Source: Actinomycetales bacterium SN12
GTDB taxonomy: Bacteria > Actinomycetota > Actinomycetes > Actinomycetales > Microbacteriaceae
Reading direction: 5' to 3'
Assembly: GCA_002837415.1 (NCBI GenBank)
Contig: PJCV01000008.1
Coordinates: 60,166 to 124,165, forward strand
DNA: 64,000 nucleotides
A model generated the notes under the pieces. That model did not search any database. It saw only the letters and a list, made by a program, of their open reading frames with translations, and was not told the DNA's origin. A program made the position numbers and the translations under genes. Within the stretch, counting starts at the first letter, position 1. Every line of letters starts with the position of its first letter. Positions 36,255 through 48,760 of the stretch are shown here, piece by piece.

Positions 36255-36833
36255 GTGCAGAAGCTCTCCCGCGATCGATTCGACGACGTTCCGCGCGCCA
36301 CCGGACGCGTCGGCGCTCACCGTGCCGAGCAGCCGGGTATGAACGGCCTCGTCGTGCTGCTGTGGTCCGCCGCGGTCGCCCTCGTGCTCATCGTCTGCGG
36401 GATCTTCGTGTCGCTGGTGATGATGGATCGCATCTCGCTGTTCGGCGGCTCGGAGCCGGCCCCCGTGCAGACCCAGCCGGGTGTCGTCGCTCAGGTCGAC
36501 ACGTCGTATCGCGTGCTGGTCCTCAACGCGACGCCCGAGAAGGGGCGCGTGGCCGAGGTGCGCGAGAAGCTGCTCGCCGAGGGCTGGGCGACCGACGACG
36601 TGTTCGGCAGCGACGGGGCATCGCAGGAGTTCTCGAAGACCACGGTCTTCTACGTCGCGGATGCTGACGAGGGTGCGGCGCTGGGAGTCGCAGACGTGCT
36701 CGGCGGAGTCGACGTGCAGCAGAGCGACTTCTACGCCGGGATGAACGACTCCGAGAGACCGCAGCTGACGGTCGTGATCGGCCTGGACGAGGCGGACTCG
36801 TCCGCGCCGGCCACCGAGGCTCCGGCTCCCTGA
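36255..36833 (+). CDS. LytR C-terminal domain membrane protein, VirR-like
   Basis: 192-residue single-pass protein. A cytoplasmic basic N-terminus, one membrane helix (about 32-55, VVLLWSAAVALVLIVCGIF) and an outer LytR_C domain starting near YRVLVLNATPEKGRVAEVREKL. An acidic/Ala/Pro tail ends it. LytR_C domains bind peptidoglycan-linked polymers. Position after DUF3263 and before groEL matches Rv0431/VirR of M. tuberculosis, which affects envelope remodelling and vesicle release. The GTG is preceded by TAGCAT at six bases. Confidence 0.85.
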   Translation: MQKLSRDRFDDVPRATGRVGAHRAEQPGMNGLVVLLWSAAVALVLIVCGIFVSLVMMDRISLFGGSEPAPVQTQPGVVAQVDTSYRVLVLNATPEKGRVAEVREKLLAEGWATDDVFGSDGASQEFSKTTVFYVADADEGAALGVADVLGGVDVQQSDFYAGMNDSERPQLTVVIGLDEADSSAPATEAPAP

Positions 36834-36860
36834 CGCCGCGCTCTCGCTTTCCTCGCGCGG

Positions 36861-36890
36861 CTTGCACTCCCATGGGTCGAGTGCCAGACT
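36861..36890 (+). promoter_or_regulatory. groEL promoter overlapped by a degenerate CIRCE
   Basis: TTGCAC (36862-36867) and CAGACT (36885-36890) with 17-base spacing form a SigA-like promoter. The same DNA, CTTGCACTC-N9-GAGTGCCAG (36861-36887), has the size and spacing of a CIRCE operator with a few mismatches. Confidence 0.7.
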
Positions 36891-36894
36891 GGTG

Positions 36895-38575
<1,681 letters not shown>

Positions 38576-38600
38576 TCCCGAGGATCTGAAGAACCGCTTC

Positions 38601-38632
38601 GAATGCCCCCTGCCTCACGGCAGGGGGCATTC
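38601..38632. terminator. Terminator after groEL
   Basis: Perfect 14-bp stem GAATGCCCCCTGCC / GGCAGGGGGCATTC with a TCAC loop, between convergent groEL and the WXG100 gene. Confidence 0.9.
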
Positions 38633-38646
38633 TGCGCTGGAGGGCA

Positions 38647-38934
38647 TCAGCGGAACAGGCTCGCCGAGAACTGGTCCGCGTCGGCGTACTGCGCTGCAGC
38701 CGAGCCGAGGGCGCCGCTGATCGAGCCCAGCACCTGCTCGAGGTGCATCTGCGCTCCGCGCCACTGCTCGCTGCACTGCTGGAAGGCGACGGCGGCTGTA
38801 CCGGTCCATGACGACTGCAGCTGGGTCAGCTGCGCCATGAGCGCCGCTGACTCGCTCTGCAGTCGTTCCATGGTGGCGTACGCGGCGCCGTTCGCGGCCT
38901 GGACAGCGTCGGTGTCGACGGTGAAGACGGACAT
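38647..38934 (-). CDS. WXG100-family protein (EsxA/CFP-10-like)
   Basis: 95-residue helical-hairpin protein of the type VII secretion substrate family. The turn motif is WTG at about residues 43-45 (SSWTGTAAVAF), flanked by two amphipathic helices rich in Ala, Gln and Ser. Position 39 and length match WXG100 proteins. It is a single gene; no EccC, EccB or second Esx gene lies nearby, so the export machine must be elsewhere or absent. GGAG lies upstream of the ATG. Confidence 0.88.
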   Translation of the reverse strand: MSVFTVDTDAVQAANGAAYATMERLQSESAALMAQLTQLQSSWTGTAAVAFQQCSEQWRGAQMHLEQVLGSISGALGSAAAQYADADQFSASLFR

Positions 38935-39053
38935 GGGGTCTCCTCTCGATGGGCTTTCGAGGTTAGGAGGTGCCGCGAGGTCTCAGGACGCGCGTACCCG
39001 GCATCCGTGCACAAGTCGCCGGATGCCGCCGATGTGCAGCGGCAGTCGTGCGC

Positions 39054-40772
39054 TCAGCGATCCAGGCGCTCGATCGGCTGCGTCTGCTCGAGCAGATGCG
39101 CGGGAGTGGACTGGGCCGGCGCTAGCGGCAGCGCGACGATGAACGTCGCGCCTCCTCCTGGCGTCTCATCGACCGAGACCGAGCCGTGCAGCGACTCGAC
39201 GATCGACGTGACGATCGCGAGCCCCAGGCCGGATCCGCCCGTCTCCCTCGCCCGCGAGGTGTCGGCTCGCCAGAAGCGCTCGAAGATCTGCTCGCGGATC
39301 TGCGGCGGGATGCCCTCACCGTGATCGACGATAGAGATGGTGCCCACGCCTCGTCGGCGATCCGCTCCGACGACCAGCTCGATCGGGCTGTCGCCCGGCG
39401 AGAAGCGGCGCGCATTGCCGAGCAGGTTCGTGATCACCTGACGCACCTTGTTGTCCTCCCCGAGAACTATCGGGGGTGTGCGCACGGGAGCATCCGTCGC
39501 CTCGGTGAAGTCGATGGCGGGCACCGGCGTCGACGGCCTCGGGCGGCGTCGCAGGCGGGCCAGCGGATTCGCCGGGCGGCTCGTCGTGGACGGCGGCGGC
39601 ACGGGCGTCGGTGCGCTGCTCGGCGACTTCCCATGCAGTCGAGGTGCATCGTGCTCGTCGGCCGTGGTGTCGATGACGGTGATGGTGCGGCCGGGAGCTG
39701 CCACCCGCAGATCCAGGGCCGCATCCCGTGCGATCGGACGCAGGTCGAGCGGCTCGATCTGCAGCTCGCGGGATCGCTCCTCGTCGAGGCGGGCCAGCGC
39801 GAGCAGGTCCTCGACGAGCACGCCCATGCGGATCGCCTCCTTCTCGATGCGCTCCATCGCCCGCGCGGTGTCCTCCTCCCCGGTGATCGCGCCCATCCGG
39901 TACAGCTCGGCGTAGCCGCGCACGCTCACCAGCGGCGTGCGCAGCTCATGACTCGCGTCGCCGATGAATCGCCGCATGTTCTGCACGGTGCGGTCGCGCT
40001 GCGCGAGAGAGCGGTCGACGCGGTCCAGCATCGTGTTGATGGCCGAGTTCAGACGGCCCACCTCGGTGGTCGGCTCGAGGTCGGTGAGGCGCTGGCTGAA
40101 GTCGCCGGCCGCGATCGCCATGGCGGTCGATTCGACGTGCCCGAGTCGGCGGAAGGTCAGGGTCACAAGCCCGCGGGTGAGCAGCGCGGCGAGCAGGATG
40201 GTGACCAGCGCGACGGTGGTGTAGACGGCGACATAGGTGGCCACGATGCGGTCGGCCTCGTCAAGTGGCAGGGCGACGATCTGCACGTAGGTGAGGCCCT
40301 GGGGATCCTGCGCTGACTGCGCGGAGGCGACGGCGCTGTACGTCTCGCCGTCGTCGCCGTTCAGTGTGATCACCTGATCGCCCTGGCTGACCGTGTCCTG
40401 CAGGGTGAACACCTTCGGGAACTGGGGGCGAGGGGCGGATGCCTGGCCGCCCGCCTCGGCGACGAAGTCACCGTTCGCGGTGTAGAACGCGACCATGAAG
40501 TCGGTGGGACGCGGGGCGATCTCGGCCGGCTCGAACACGAGCCCGCCGCTTTCGGCCGAGACGTCGAAGAAGCGCTCCGCCTGGCCGGTGGTCGCGAGGG
40601 CCGGCAGCTGCGCGTCGATGTTGTTGATCATCGCCCCGCGCAGGATGGGCACCGTCCCGATGCCTGCGATCATCAGCCCGAGGGCGAGCACCGCGACGGT
40701 GACGCCGGTGACCTTCGCGCGCAGGCTGATCCGCCGCCACCACCGGGTGACGGAGTCGGGCTCGCCTGCCAT
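39054..40772 (-). CDS. Two-component sensor histidine kinase
   Basis: 572-residue kinase. Two membrane helices (about 18-40 and 155-178) flank an extracellular sensor of about 115 residues; a HAMP domain follows, then the H-box GDASHELRTPLVSVRGY with the phospho-His, N-box NLLGNARRFSP, DHGEGIP, and GGSGLGLAIV. Between the dimerisation helices and N-box lies an extra Pro/Ser/Arg-rich stretch (about 370-435). Similar in layout to mycobacterial TrcS-type kinases. The cognate regulator gene is 22 bases upstream on the same strand. Signal unknown. Confidence 0.92.
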   Translation of the reverse strand: MAGEPDSVTRWWRRISLRAKVTGVTVAVLALGLMIAGIGTVPILRGAMINNIDAQLPALATTGQAERFFDVSAESGGLVFEPAEIAPRPTDFMVAFYTANGDFVAEAGGQASAPRPQFPKVFTLQDTVSQGDQVITLNGDDGETYSAVASAQSAQDPQGLTYVQIVALPLDEADRIVATYVAVYTTVALVTILLAALLTRGLVTLTFRRLGHVESTAMAIAAGDFSQRLTDLEPTTEVGRLNSAINTMLDRVDRSLAQRDRTVQNMRRFIGDASHELRTPLVSVRGYAELYRMGAITGEEDTARAMERIEKEAIRMGVLVEDLLALARLDEERSRELQIEPLDLRPIARDAALDLRVAAPGRTITVIDTTADEHDAPRLHGKSPSSAPTPVPPPSTTSRPANPLARLRRRPRPSTPVPAIDFTEATDAPVRTPPIVLGEDNKVRQVITNLLGNARRFSPGDSPIELVVGADRRRGVGTISIVDHGEGIPPQIREQIFERFWRADTSRARETGGSGLGLAIVTSIVESLHGSVSVDETPGGGATFIVALPLAPAQSTPAHLLEQTQPIERLDR

Positions 40773-40794
40773 GACCGTCTCGAACCCTGCTCCG

Positions 40795-41487
40795 CTACGC
40801 GGACTTGCCGACCTTCAGCATGTAGCCGAAGCCGCGCTTGGTCTGGATCACCGATTCCTCGGTGTGCGGGTCGATCTTGCGACGCAGGTACGAGATGTAG
40901 CTCTCGACGATGCCTGCGTCGCCGTTGAAGTCGTACTCCCAGACGTGGTCGAGGATCTGCGCCTTCGACAGCACCCGGTTGGGGTTGAGCATGAGGTACT
41001 TCAGCAGCTTGAACTCGGTGGGGCTGAGCTCGATCGGCACCTTGCCGACGAAGACGTCATGGGTGTCCTGGTCCATCGACAGCTCGCCGGCGCGGATCAG
41101 CGACTCCTCGTCGGTGTGCATGGTGCGACGCAGGATGGCCTGGGCGCGGGCGACGATCTCGTCGAGCGCGAACGGCTTGGTGACGTAGTCGTCGCCGCCC
41201 GAGTTCAGGCCCTCGATCTTGTCCTGGGTGTCGTCCTTGGCAGTGAGGAAGAGGATGGGGGCGGTGAACCCGGCGCCGCGCAGACGCTTGGTGACGCTGA
41301 ACCCGTTCATGTCCGGGAGCATGACGTCGAGGATGATGAGGTCGGGCTCCTCCTCGAGGACGGCTGAGATCGTGGCCGCTCCGTTCGCCACGGTCCGCAC
41401 CGTGAATCCGGCGAAGCTGAGACCTCGGGAGAGCAGGTCGCGGATGTTCGGCTCGTCATCGACGACCAGGATTCGCGCATCAGTCAT
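40795..41487 (-). CDS. OmpR-family response regulator
   Basis: 230-residue regulator partnered with the kinase at 39054-40772. Receiver: VVDDEPNIRDLL, phospho-Asp in LIILDVMLPDMNGF, FLTAKDD, and YVTKPFALDEI. Winged helix: LSPTEFKLLKYLMLNPNRVLS, WEYDFNGDAGIVESYISYLRRKID, RGFGYML. Close in character to TrcR/TcrA-type actinobacterial regulators. CATAAT lies six bases before the ATG at 41487, so the transcript is probably leaderless and the long upstream frame is rejected. Confidence 0.93.
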   Translation of the reverse strand: MTDARILVVDDEPNIRDLLSRGLSFAGFTVRTVANGAATISAVLEEEPDLIILDVMLPDMNGFSVTKRLRGAGFTAPILFLTAKDDTQDKIEGLNSGGDDYVTKPFALDEIVARAQAILRRTMHTDEESLIRAGELSMDQDTHDVFVGKVPIELSPTEFKLLKYLMLNPNRVLSKAQILDHVWEYDFNGDAGIVESYISYLRRKIDPHTEESVIQTKRGFGYMLKVGKSA

Positions 41488-41620
41488 GCCCCCATTATGG
41501 TGACTTCGGCCCTGTGCGCGCTGATTGCGTTCGGCGCGGGGGTCAGGATGCCGGTCCCGCGACCACCGCGACCGCGACGATGTCGCGACTGGGTGCCTGC
41601 CGAGGAGTAGCGTCGACGCC

Positions 41621-41755
41621 ATGGACGAGGACGACCACGGTGGAGACAGCGCCTGCTGGCTGTCGCGGGTGTGCCCCGAATGCGGCGCTCTCCTCGACGA
41701 CCTCGCTGCACCCTGCTGGCGCTGCGGCGTGAAGCCGGGCGAGGAGACCGGCTGA
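41621..41755 (+). CDS. 44-residue zinc-ribbon-like protein
   Basis: Small acidic protein with two CxxC knuckles (CPEC and CWRC separated by about 12 residues), the layout of a rubredoxin-like or zinc-ribbon protein. TAGCGT lies seven bases before the ATG, supporting a real gene. It sits alone between the response regulator gene and the XPB helicase gene, both on the other strand. Role unknown. Confidence 0.6.
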   Translation: MDEDDHGGDSACWLSRVCPECGALLDDLAAPCWRCGVKPGEETG

Positions 41756-41770
41756 TCTCGATCCGGCTGC

Positions 41771-43411
41771 TCAGGCCGCCAGGTCCACGGCATCCATGAT
41801 CGTGTAGCTGTACCCCTGCTCGGCCAGGAACCGCTGCCGGTTCTGCGCGTAGTCCTGATCGACCGTGTCGCGGGCGATGAGCGTGTAGAAGCTCGCGGTG
41901 TGGTTCGACTGCTTGGGTCGCAGCAGCCGGCCCAGGCGCTGCGCCTCCTCCTGCCGCGAGCCGAACGAGCCCGACACCTGGATCGCGACGGATGCCTCGG
42001 GCAGGTCGATCGAGAAGTTCGCGACCTTCGACACCACCAGCAGCGAGATCTCGCCCTCGCGGAACTGGCGATAGAGCTCTTCGCGCTCATCGATCGGCGT
42101 GGCGCCGGTGATCTGCGGCGCGTTCAGCGCCTGCGAGAGGCTCTCCAGCTGGTCGAGGTACTGCCCGATGACGAGGATGCGCTCGCCGGGGTGCTTGGCG
42201 ATGAGCTCCCGTACGGCGGTGATCTTCGCCGGAGCCGATGCGGCCAGGCGATAGCGTTCGTCGTCGGTCGCCGCGGCGTACTCGAGCCGGTCGCTCGGCG
42301 GCAGGTCGACCCGCACCTCGTAGCAGGCGGCGGGGGAGATGAAACCCTGCGCTTCGATCTGCTTCCAGGGGGCGTCGAAGCGCTTGGGCCCGATCAGGCT
42401 GAAGACGTCGCCTTCGCGGCCGTCCTCGCGCACGAGGGTCGCGGTGAGGCCGATGCGCCGGCGCGCCTGCAGGTCGGCGGTCAGCTTGAACACGGGTGCG
42501 GGGAGCAGGTGCACCTCGTCGTAGACGATCAGGCCCCAGTCCATCTCGTCGAGCAGCGAGAGGTGGGCGTACTGGCCTTTCCGCTTCGCCGTGAGGATCT
42601 GATAGGTCGCGATCGTGACCGGCCTGACCTCCTTGGCCTGCCCGGAGTACTCGCCGATCTCCTCAGGGGTGAGCGAGGTGCGCTTGAGCAGCTCGTCGCG
42701 CCACTGCCGCGCCGAGACCGTGTTCGTCACCAGGATCAGGGTCGTCGTTCCGGTCGCGGCCATGGCCGCGGCGCCGACGATCGTCTTGCCCGCGCCGCAC
42801 GGCAGCACGACGACACCGGAGCCGTCCTTCGCGAAGGCGTCGACCGCCTGACGCTGGTACGGCCGCATGGTCCAGCCGTCCTCGTCGAGGTCGATCTCGT
42901 GAGGGGTGCCCGGCGTGTACCCGGCGAGGTCCTCGGCGGGCCAGCCGATCTTGAGCAGCTCCTGCTTGATCTGGCCACGCGCCCAGGCATCGATGACGTA
43001 GCTGTCGGGGGAGGGATGCCCGATCAGCAGCGGCTGGATGCGCTTGTTGTTCGCCACCTGCGCGAGCACGGCGGGATCCGTGGAGCGCAGCACCAGCAGG
43101 CCCTCGTCGTCGCGCTCGATCACGAGCCTGCCGTAGCGGTTGACGGTCTCGCGCAGGTCGACAGCCACCGACGGCGGCACAGGGAAGCGCGACCAGCGAT
43201 CGAGCGTCTCCAGCATGTCCTCCGCGGTGTGACCGGCGGCGCGGGCGTTCCACAGCCCCAGCCGCGTGATGCGGTACGTGTGGATGTGCTCGGGAGCGCG
43301 CTCCAGCTCGGCGAAGATCGCCAGCTCGTGCCGTGCCGATTCGGCATCGGCATGCGCGACCTCGAGCAGCACGGTGCGGTCGCTCTGGACGATCAGGGGG
43401 CCATCAGACAT
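41771..43411 (-). CDS. XPB-type DNA repair helicase
   Basis: 546-residue superfamily 2 helicase of the XPB/Ssl2 class. An N-terminal domain (about 1-170) precedes Walker A LPCGAGKTIVGAA (about residue 203), VTNTVSARQW, DEVH (about 295), the thumb/RED-like region (GLTATLVREDGREG), and C-terminal motifs VVSKVANFSIDLPEA and GSRQEEAQRLGRLLRPK. It unwinds DNA in repair or transcription. The Helicase_C_3 gene lies just upstream on the same strand. A TAGACT box lies eight bases before the ATG. Confidence 0.94.
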   Translation of the reverse strand: MSDGPLIVQSDRTVLLEVAHADAESARHELAIFAELERAPEHIHTYRITRLGLWNARAAGHTAEDMLETLDRWSRFPVPPSVAVDLRETVNRYGRLVIERDDEGLLVLRSTDPAVLAQVANNKRIQPLLIGHPSPDSYVIDAWARGQIKQELLKIGWPAEDLAGYTPGTPHEIDLDEDGWTMRPYQRQAVDAFAKDGSGVVVLPCGAGKTIVGAAAMAATGTTTLILVTNTVSARQWRDELLKRTSLTPEEIGEYSGQAKEVRPVTIATYQILTAKRKGQYAHLSLLDEMDWGLIVYDEVHLLPAPVFKLTADLQARRRIGLTATLVREDGREGDVFSLIGPKRFDAPWKQIEAQGFISPAACYEVRVDLPPSDRLEYAAATDDERYRLAASAPAKITAVRELIAKHPGERILVIGQYLDQLESLSQALNAPQITGATPIDEREELYRQFREGEISLLVVSKVANFSIDLPEASVAIQVSGSFGSRQEEAQRLGRLLRPKQSNHTASFYTLIARDTVDQDYAQNRQRFLAEQGYSYTIMDAVDLAA

Positions 43412-43456
43412 AGCAGACCAGTCTACCGGGCGTCAGCGCGGGTGGCCCGCCCGGGG

Positions 43457-45130
43457 TCAGCTCGACGGCGCCCGCACCGACACGATGCTCCGAACAGGCA
43501 GCGTGCGCTCGACATCCGCAGCTCGGTCGCGCCCGCGCAGCCGCCCGCCGCCCAGGCCCGACGCCTCGAGAGTGAGCTCGCGCCGCGAGCCGTCCGGCAT
43601 CGCGACCTCGACGATCACGACGGACCTCGCGCGCACGGCGGCCTCCAGCTCGCGGTCGAGCCACGCGGCATCGGCATCCGCGCCCTGATGCGAGCGGAGC
43701 CGGGCGATCAGGGCGGTGTAGCCGGGGTCGTTCTGAGCGTCCGCACCGGCGATCCGGGCACGCCCAGCGGCGACACTGCGACCGTCGCGGTCGACGAGGG
43801 TCGCCGGGTATCGGGCATCCGTCAGCGCCCAGGCGACGGCCTCGGCGCCGACTCGCGAGACCAGTCCGTCGTCCTCGCGGATGAGCCCGAGCGGACGCAG
43901 GTTGCGGTCGATCTCCATCGCCTCGAGCAGGTGCGGGTCGGCGCTCGTGACGACGGTGCCGCCCTCGGCATCCGGACGCACTCGCACGAGACCGTGTCTG
44001 GTCGCGGTCTGCCGGACGAGGTACTCGAGGGGCTGCGGAACGCCGGTGAGCGAGATCTGCCGCAGGAAGGTCAGGATGCCCTCGCCGGTGTCTCCCTCGA
44101 CCAGCGCCCGCGACACGGACTCGGCGGTGAAGCGATACGACGAGGCCTGCGCGGGATCGTGGTCGGTCATCGCGCGCAGCCGATTGTCGAGCGAGGGCTG
44201 GAGGGGACCGGGCGCGATGGCGCTGAGGTCGTTCTGCAGGAAGATGCGGTCCACCTCGGTGGGCAGCAGCGCCTGCAGCGCAGAGCTGTCGAAGGGCGAG
44301 TCGGCGCGCAGGGCCGCCCCCCACGCCGGAACCGTCCACGTGCCGTCGGATCCGCCGGCCAGCAGGCCGATCCGCCACGCCAGAGAGCGCAGGTGCGCCG
44401 CTCGCGCGGGCCAGTGCGGATCCCAGGGGTGCAGTCGGGGCCAGTCCGCTGCCGCGGAGCTCCGGATGCCAGAGGGCAGCGACTCGGCGAAGCGTGCGGC
44501 CACGTGCGCCCACCGCTCGGGGAAGGAGGCATCCAGCCATCGCTCGGCGTCCGCGGTGAGCCGAAGCTCGCGATCGACGCGTCGCACGAGGCCCGCGAGC
44601 TCGGCGAGATCGCGGAGCTCGTCGAGGTCGCCGTCATCGAGCAGCCGGCGCTTCTCGGTCGCGCTCAGCGCCCCGGTCGCCAACAGCGCCAGCGGCGCGG
44701 TGCGGGCGGCGAGCAGCAGCTCGGCCAGGCTGCCGATCGTCGCGAAGGCCCGCTCGGCCGCTTGCGCGGAGTCGGCATCGGATGCCGGCGAGGGGACGGC
44801 ATCCGCAGCATCCGGGATCTCGGGCTGGCTCTCGACGACCGCACGCACTGGGGGCAGCAGCCGGCCTTCCCCGTCCAGCAGCCCGAGCGCGGTGTCGTCG
44901 AGCGCAACGCGGTCGCCGGGCGCTGCCGCACGCAGCGCGCGCGCCTCGGCCCTCGTCAGTCGTGCGAGCGCGCGCTCGATCGATGCCGGCTCGAGAAGCG
45001 CCTCCGCGGCGTCGAAGAAATCGGTCCAGCCGACGTCGGGCCGCACCGCCCGCTCACGCAGCACCCGCTCCAGCTGCGCGTCGCTCGCTGAGGCGAGCTG
45101 GTCAGCCAGCGGACGGGCGTGCGTGCTCAT
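43457..45130 (-). CDS. Helicase-associated protein (Helicase_C_3 / XPB N-terminal-like domain)
   Basis: 557-residue protein, largely winged-helix and helical, of the family found next to XPB helicase in actinobacteria. It starts STHARPLADQLASASDAQLERVLRERA, includes LARLTRAEARALRAAA, and its C-terminal part (about 360-480) resembles the XPB N-terminal domain (VVTSADPHLLEAMEIDRNLRPLGLI). No ATPase motif is present. It probably helps the helicase bind DNA or partner proteins. Starts two bases after the stop of the small membrane gene upstream. Confidence 0.82.
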   Translation of the reverse strand: MSTHARPLADQLASASDAQLERVLRERAVRPDVGWTDFFDAAEALLEPASIERALARLTRAEARALRAAAPGDRVALDDTALGLLDGEGRLLPPVRAVVESQPEIPDAADAVPSPASDADSAQAAERAFATIGSLAELLLAARTAPLALLATGALSATEKRRLLDDGDLDELRDLAELAGLVRRVDRELRLTADAERWLDASFPERWAHVAARFAESLPSGIRSSAAADWPRLHPWDPHWPARAAHLRSLAWRIGLLAGGSDGTWTVPAWGAALRADSPFDSSALQALLPTEVDRIFLQNDLSAIAPGPLQPSLDNRLRAMTDHDPAQASSYRFTAESVSRALVEGDTGEGILTFLRQISLTGVPQPLEYLVRQTATRHGLVRVRPDAEGGTVVTSADPHLLEAMEIDRNLRPLGLIREDDGLVSRVGAEAVAWALTDARYPATLVDRDGRSVAAGRARIAGADAQNDPGYTALIARLRSHQGADADAAWLDRELEAAVRARSVVIVEVAMPDGSRRELTLEASGLGGGRLRGRDRAADVERTLPVRSIVSVRAPSS

Positions 45131-45132
45131 GG

Positions 45133-45408
45133 TCAGGACCCGGAACCCGCGCGTCCCCTGCGAGCCCAGTTGATCACGAGCAGCGCGATGATCATCAGGA
45201 AGGCGAGCGGCAGCCCGAACAGCGGAAGGCCTGCGACGACCGGCCAGATCCCGTCGCCGAACGCGGACTGATCCATCCCGACGGCGGTGCCGATGATGAT
45301 CGAGAAGAAGCAGATCACCGACACGGCGGCCAGGACGAGCGCGGTGAAGGCCAGGAATCGCTCGAGTCGCCCGGTCTGCCGTGCGGTGCTGTCGTCGTGC
45401 TTGCTCAT
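45133..45408 (-). CDS. Small two-span membrane protein
   Basis: 91-residue protein with two hydrophobic helices (about 18-42 and 57-82) and a basic C-terminus (RRGRAGSGS). No domain recognised. TACGCT lies seven bases before the ATG. Upstream member of a likely operon with the Helicase_C_3 gene. Confidence 0.7.
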   Translation of the reverse strand: MSKHDDSTARQTGRLERFLAFTALVLAAVSVICFFSIIIGTAVGMDQSAFGDGIWPVVAGLPLFGLPLAFLMIIALLVINWARRGRAGSGS

Positions 45409-45506
45409 CGGTCTCAGCGTATCCTGACGGCGCGAGGGGGCGGGTAGGCTGGAGGGGTCGCGCTGCCGTGCGACGTCTCCATTCCGTGTTTCAGTGAGGT
45501 TCGCCC

Positions 45507-45870
45507 ATGCCCACCGGCAAGGTCAGGTTCTACGACGACGAGAAGGGGTTCGGCTTCATCGCATCCGATGACGGCCAGGACGTCTTCCTGCACGCCTCTG
45601 CCCTTCCTGCAGGCGTCTCCGTGAAGAAGAACGCCCGGGTCGAGTTCGGCCTGGCCGACGGTCGACGCGGTCCGCAGGCGCTGTCGGTGCGAGTGCTCGA
45701 CGCCCCGCCCAGCCTGGCGAAGGCAGCGCGCAAGCCCGCCGATGACATGGCCGTGATCGTCGAGGACCTCGTGCGGATGCTCGACGAGATGGGCGGCGAT
45801 CTCCGTCGCGGTCGCTATCCCTCGGCGACCAGGAGCCGCACTGTCGCCGCCGTCCTCCGCAAGGTCGCTG

Positions 45871-45887
<17 letters not shown>
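45507..45887 (+). CDS. Cold-shock domain protein with C-terminal extension
   Basis: 126-residue nucleic-acid-binding protein. The OB-fold carries RNP1 GFGFIAS and RNP2 VFLHASAL within the first 70 residues. A helical extension of about 55 residues (DMAVIVEDLVRMLDEMGG) is typical of the longer actinobacterial Csp type rather than the 67-residue CspA. TAGGCT at 45445-45450 leaves a leader of about 50 bases. Its end overlaps the DUF3027 gene by 17 bases. Confidence 0.93.
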
Positions 45888-46491
<604 letters not shown>

Positions 46492-46533
46492 CTGACGCGG
46501 CGCCCCGACCAGCGCGGGCGCCCCTCTGACCAC

Positions 46534-46573
46534 CGACGCCCCCTCTGATCCGCCGGGATCAGAGGGGGCGTCG
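46534..46573. repeat. Palindrome related to that at 19734, probable bidirectional terminator
   Basis: Perfect 18-bp stem (CGACGCCCCCTCTGATCC / GGATCAGAGGGGGCGTCG) with a 4-base loop, extended by imperfect pairs, between convergent DUF3027 and serC. Shares GATCAGAGGGGGC with the element after gpmA. Confidence 0.85.
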
Positions 46574-46601
46574 TCGGTCGAGGGGAGGCCGGCGGCGGCT
46601 C

Positions 46602-48511
<1,910 letters not shown>

Positions 48512-48582
48512 TCAGGTCGCATTCTTTCGGCATCGAGATGATTGCCAGGTTCGCAGGGTGACAGAATCGTTATCTTCCGGTA

Positions 48583-48760
48583 GCCTCGGTGAAGTCGTCG
48601 GAGAAGAAGCCCGCCGATGACGAATCGCGAAGATCGCCTCCCTGGCTCGTCGTCTTCGCGAAGAGTTCGCACAACGTGCCGTCTGACATACGTGCCCGAG
48701 AAACGACATTGCTGACGAGCTGGCGCTACCCGAAGCGCGGAGGCGCAGGAGGAATCCCTT
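48583..48760 (+). promoter_or_regulatory. Promoter and about 170-base leader of the LytM gene
   Basis: TAGCCT (48583-48588) is the best -10 box in this 249-base gap and would give an unusually long leader. The leader contains CGCGAAGA (48626-48633) / TCTTCGCG (48653-48660) as a stem. It lacks recognisable c-di-AMP (ydaO) riboswitch core sequences. Confidence 0.4.

Noticed and set aside
38603..39324. Small plus-strand frames opposite the WXG100 gene and kinase 3' end
   Set aside because: No ribosome-binding site or promoter box, and both overlap well-supported minus-strand genes.
41900..45091. Very long plus-strand open frame (over 1000 codons) antisense to the XPB helicase and its partner
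   Set aside because: It is the mirror of two real minus-strand genes with clear helicase motifs; its product is Arg/Gly/Leu-rich low complexity with no domain. Such shadows are expected at this GC content.
48583..48760. c-di-AMP (ydaO/yuaA) riboswitch before the LytM gene
   Set aside because: The genetic context is suitable, but the conserved core sequences of that riboswitch could not be found in the leader.
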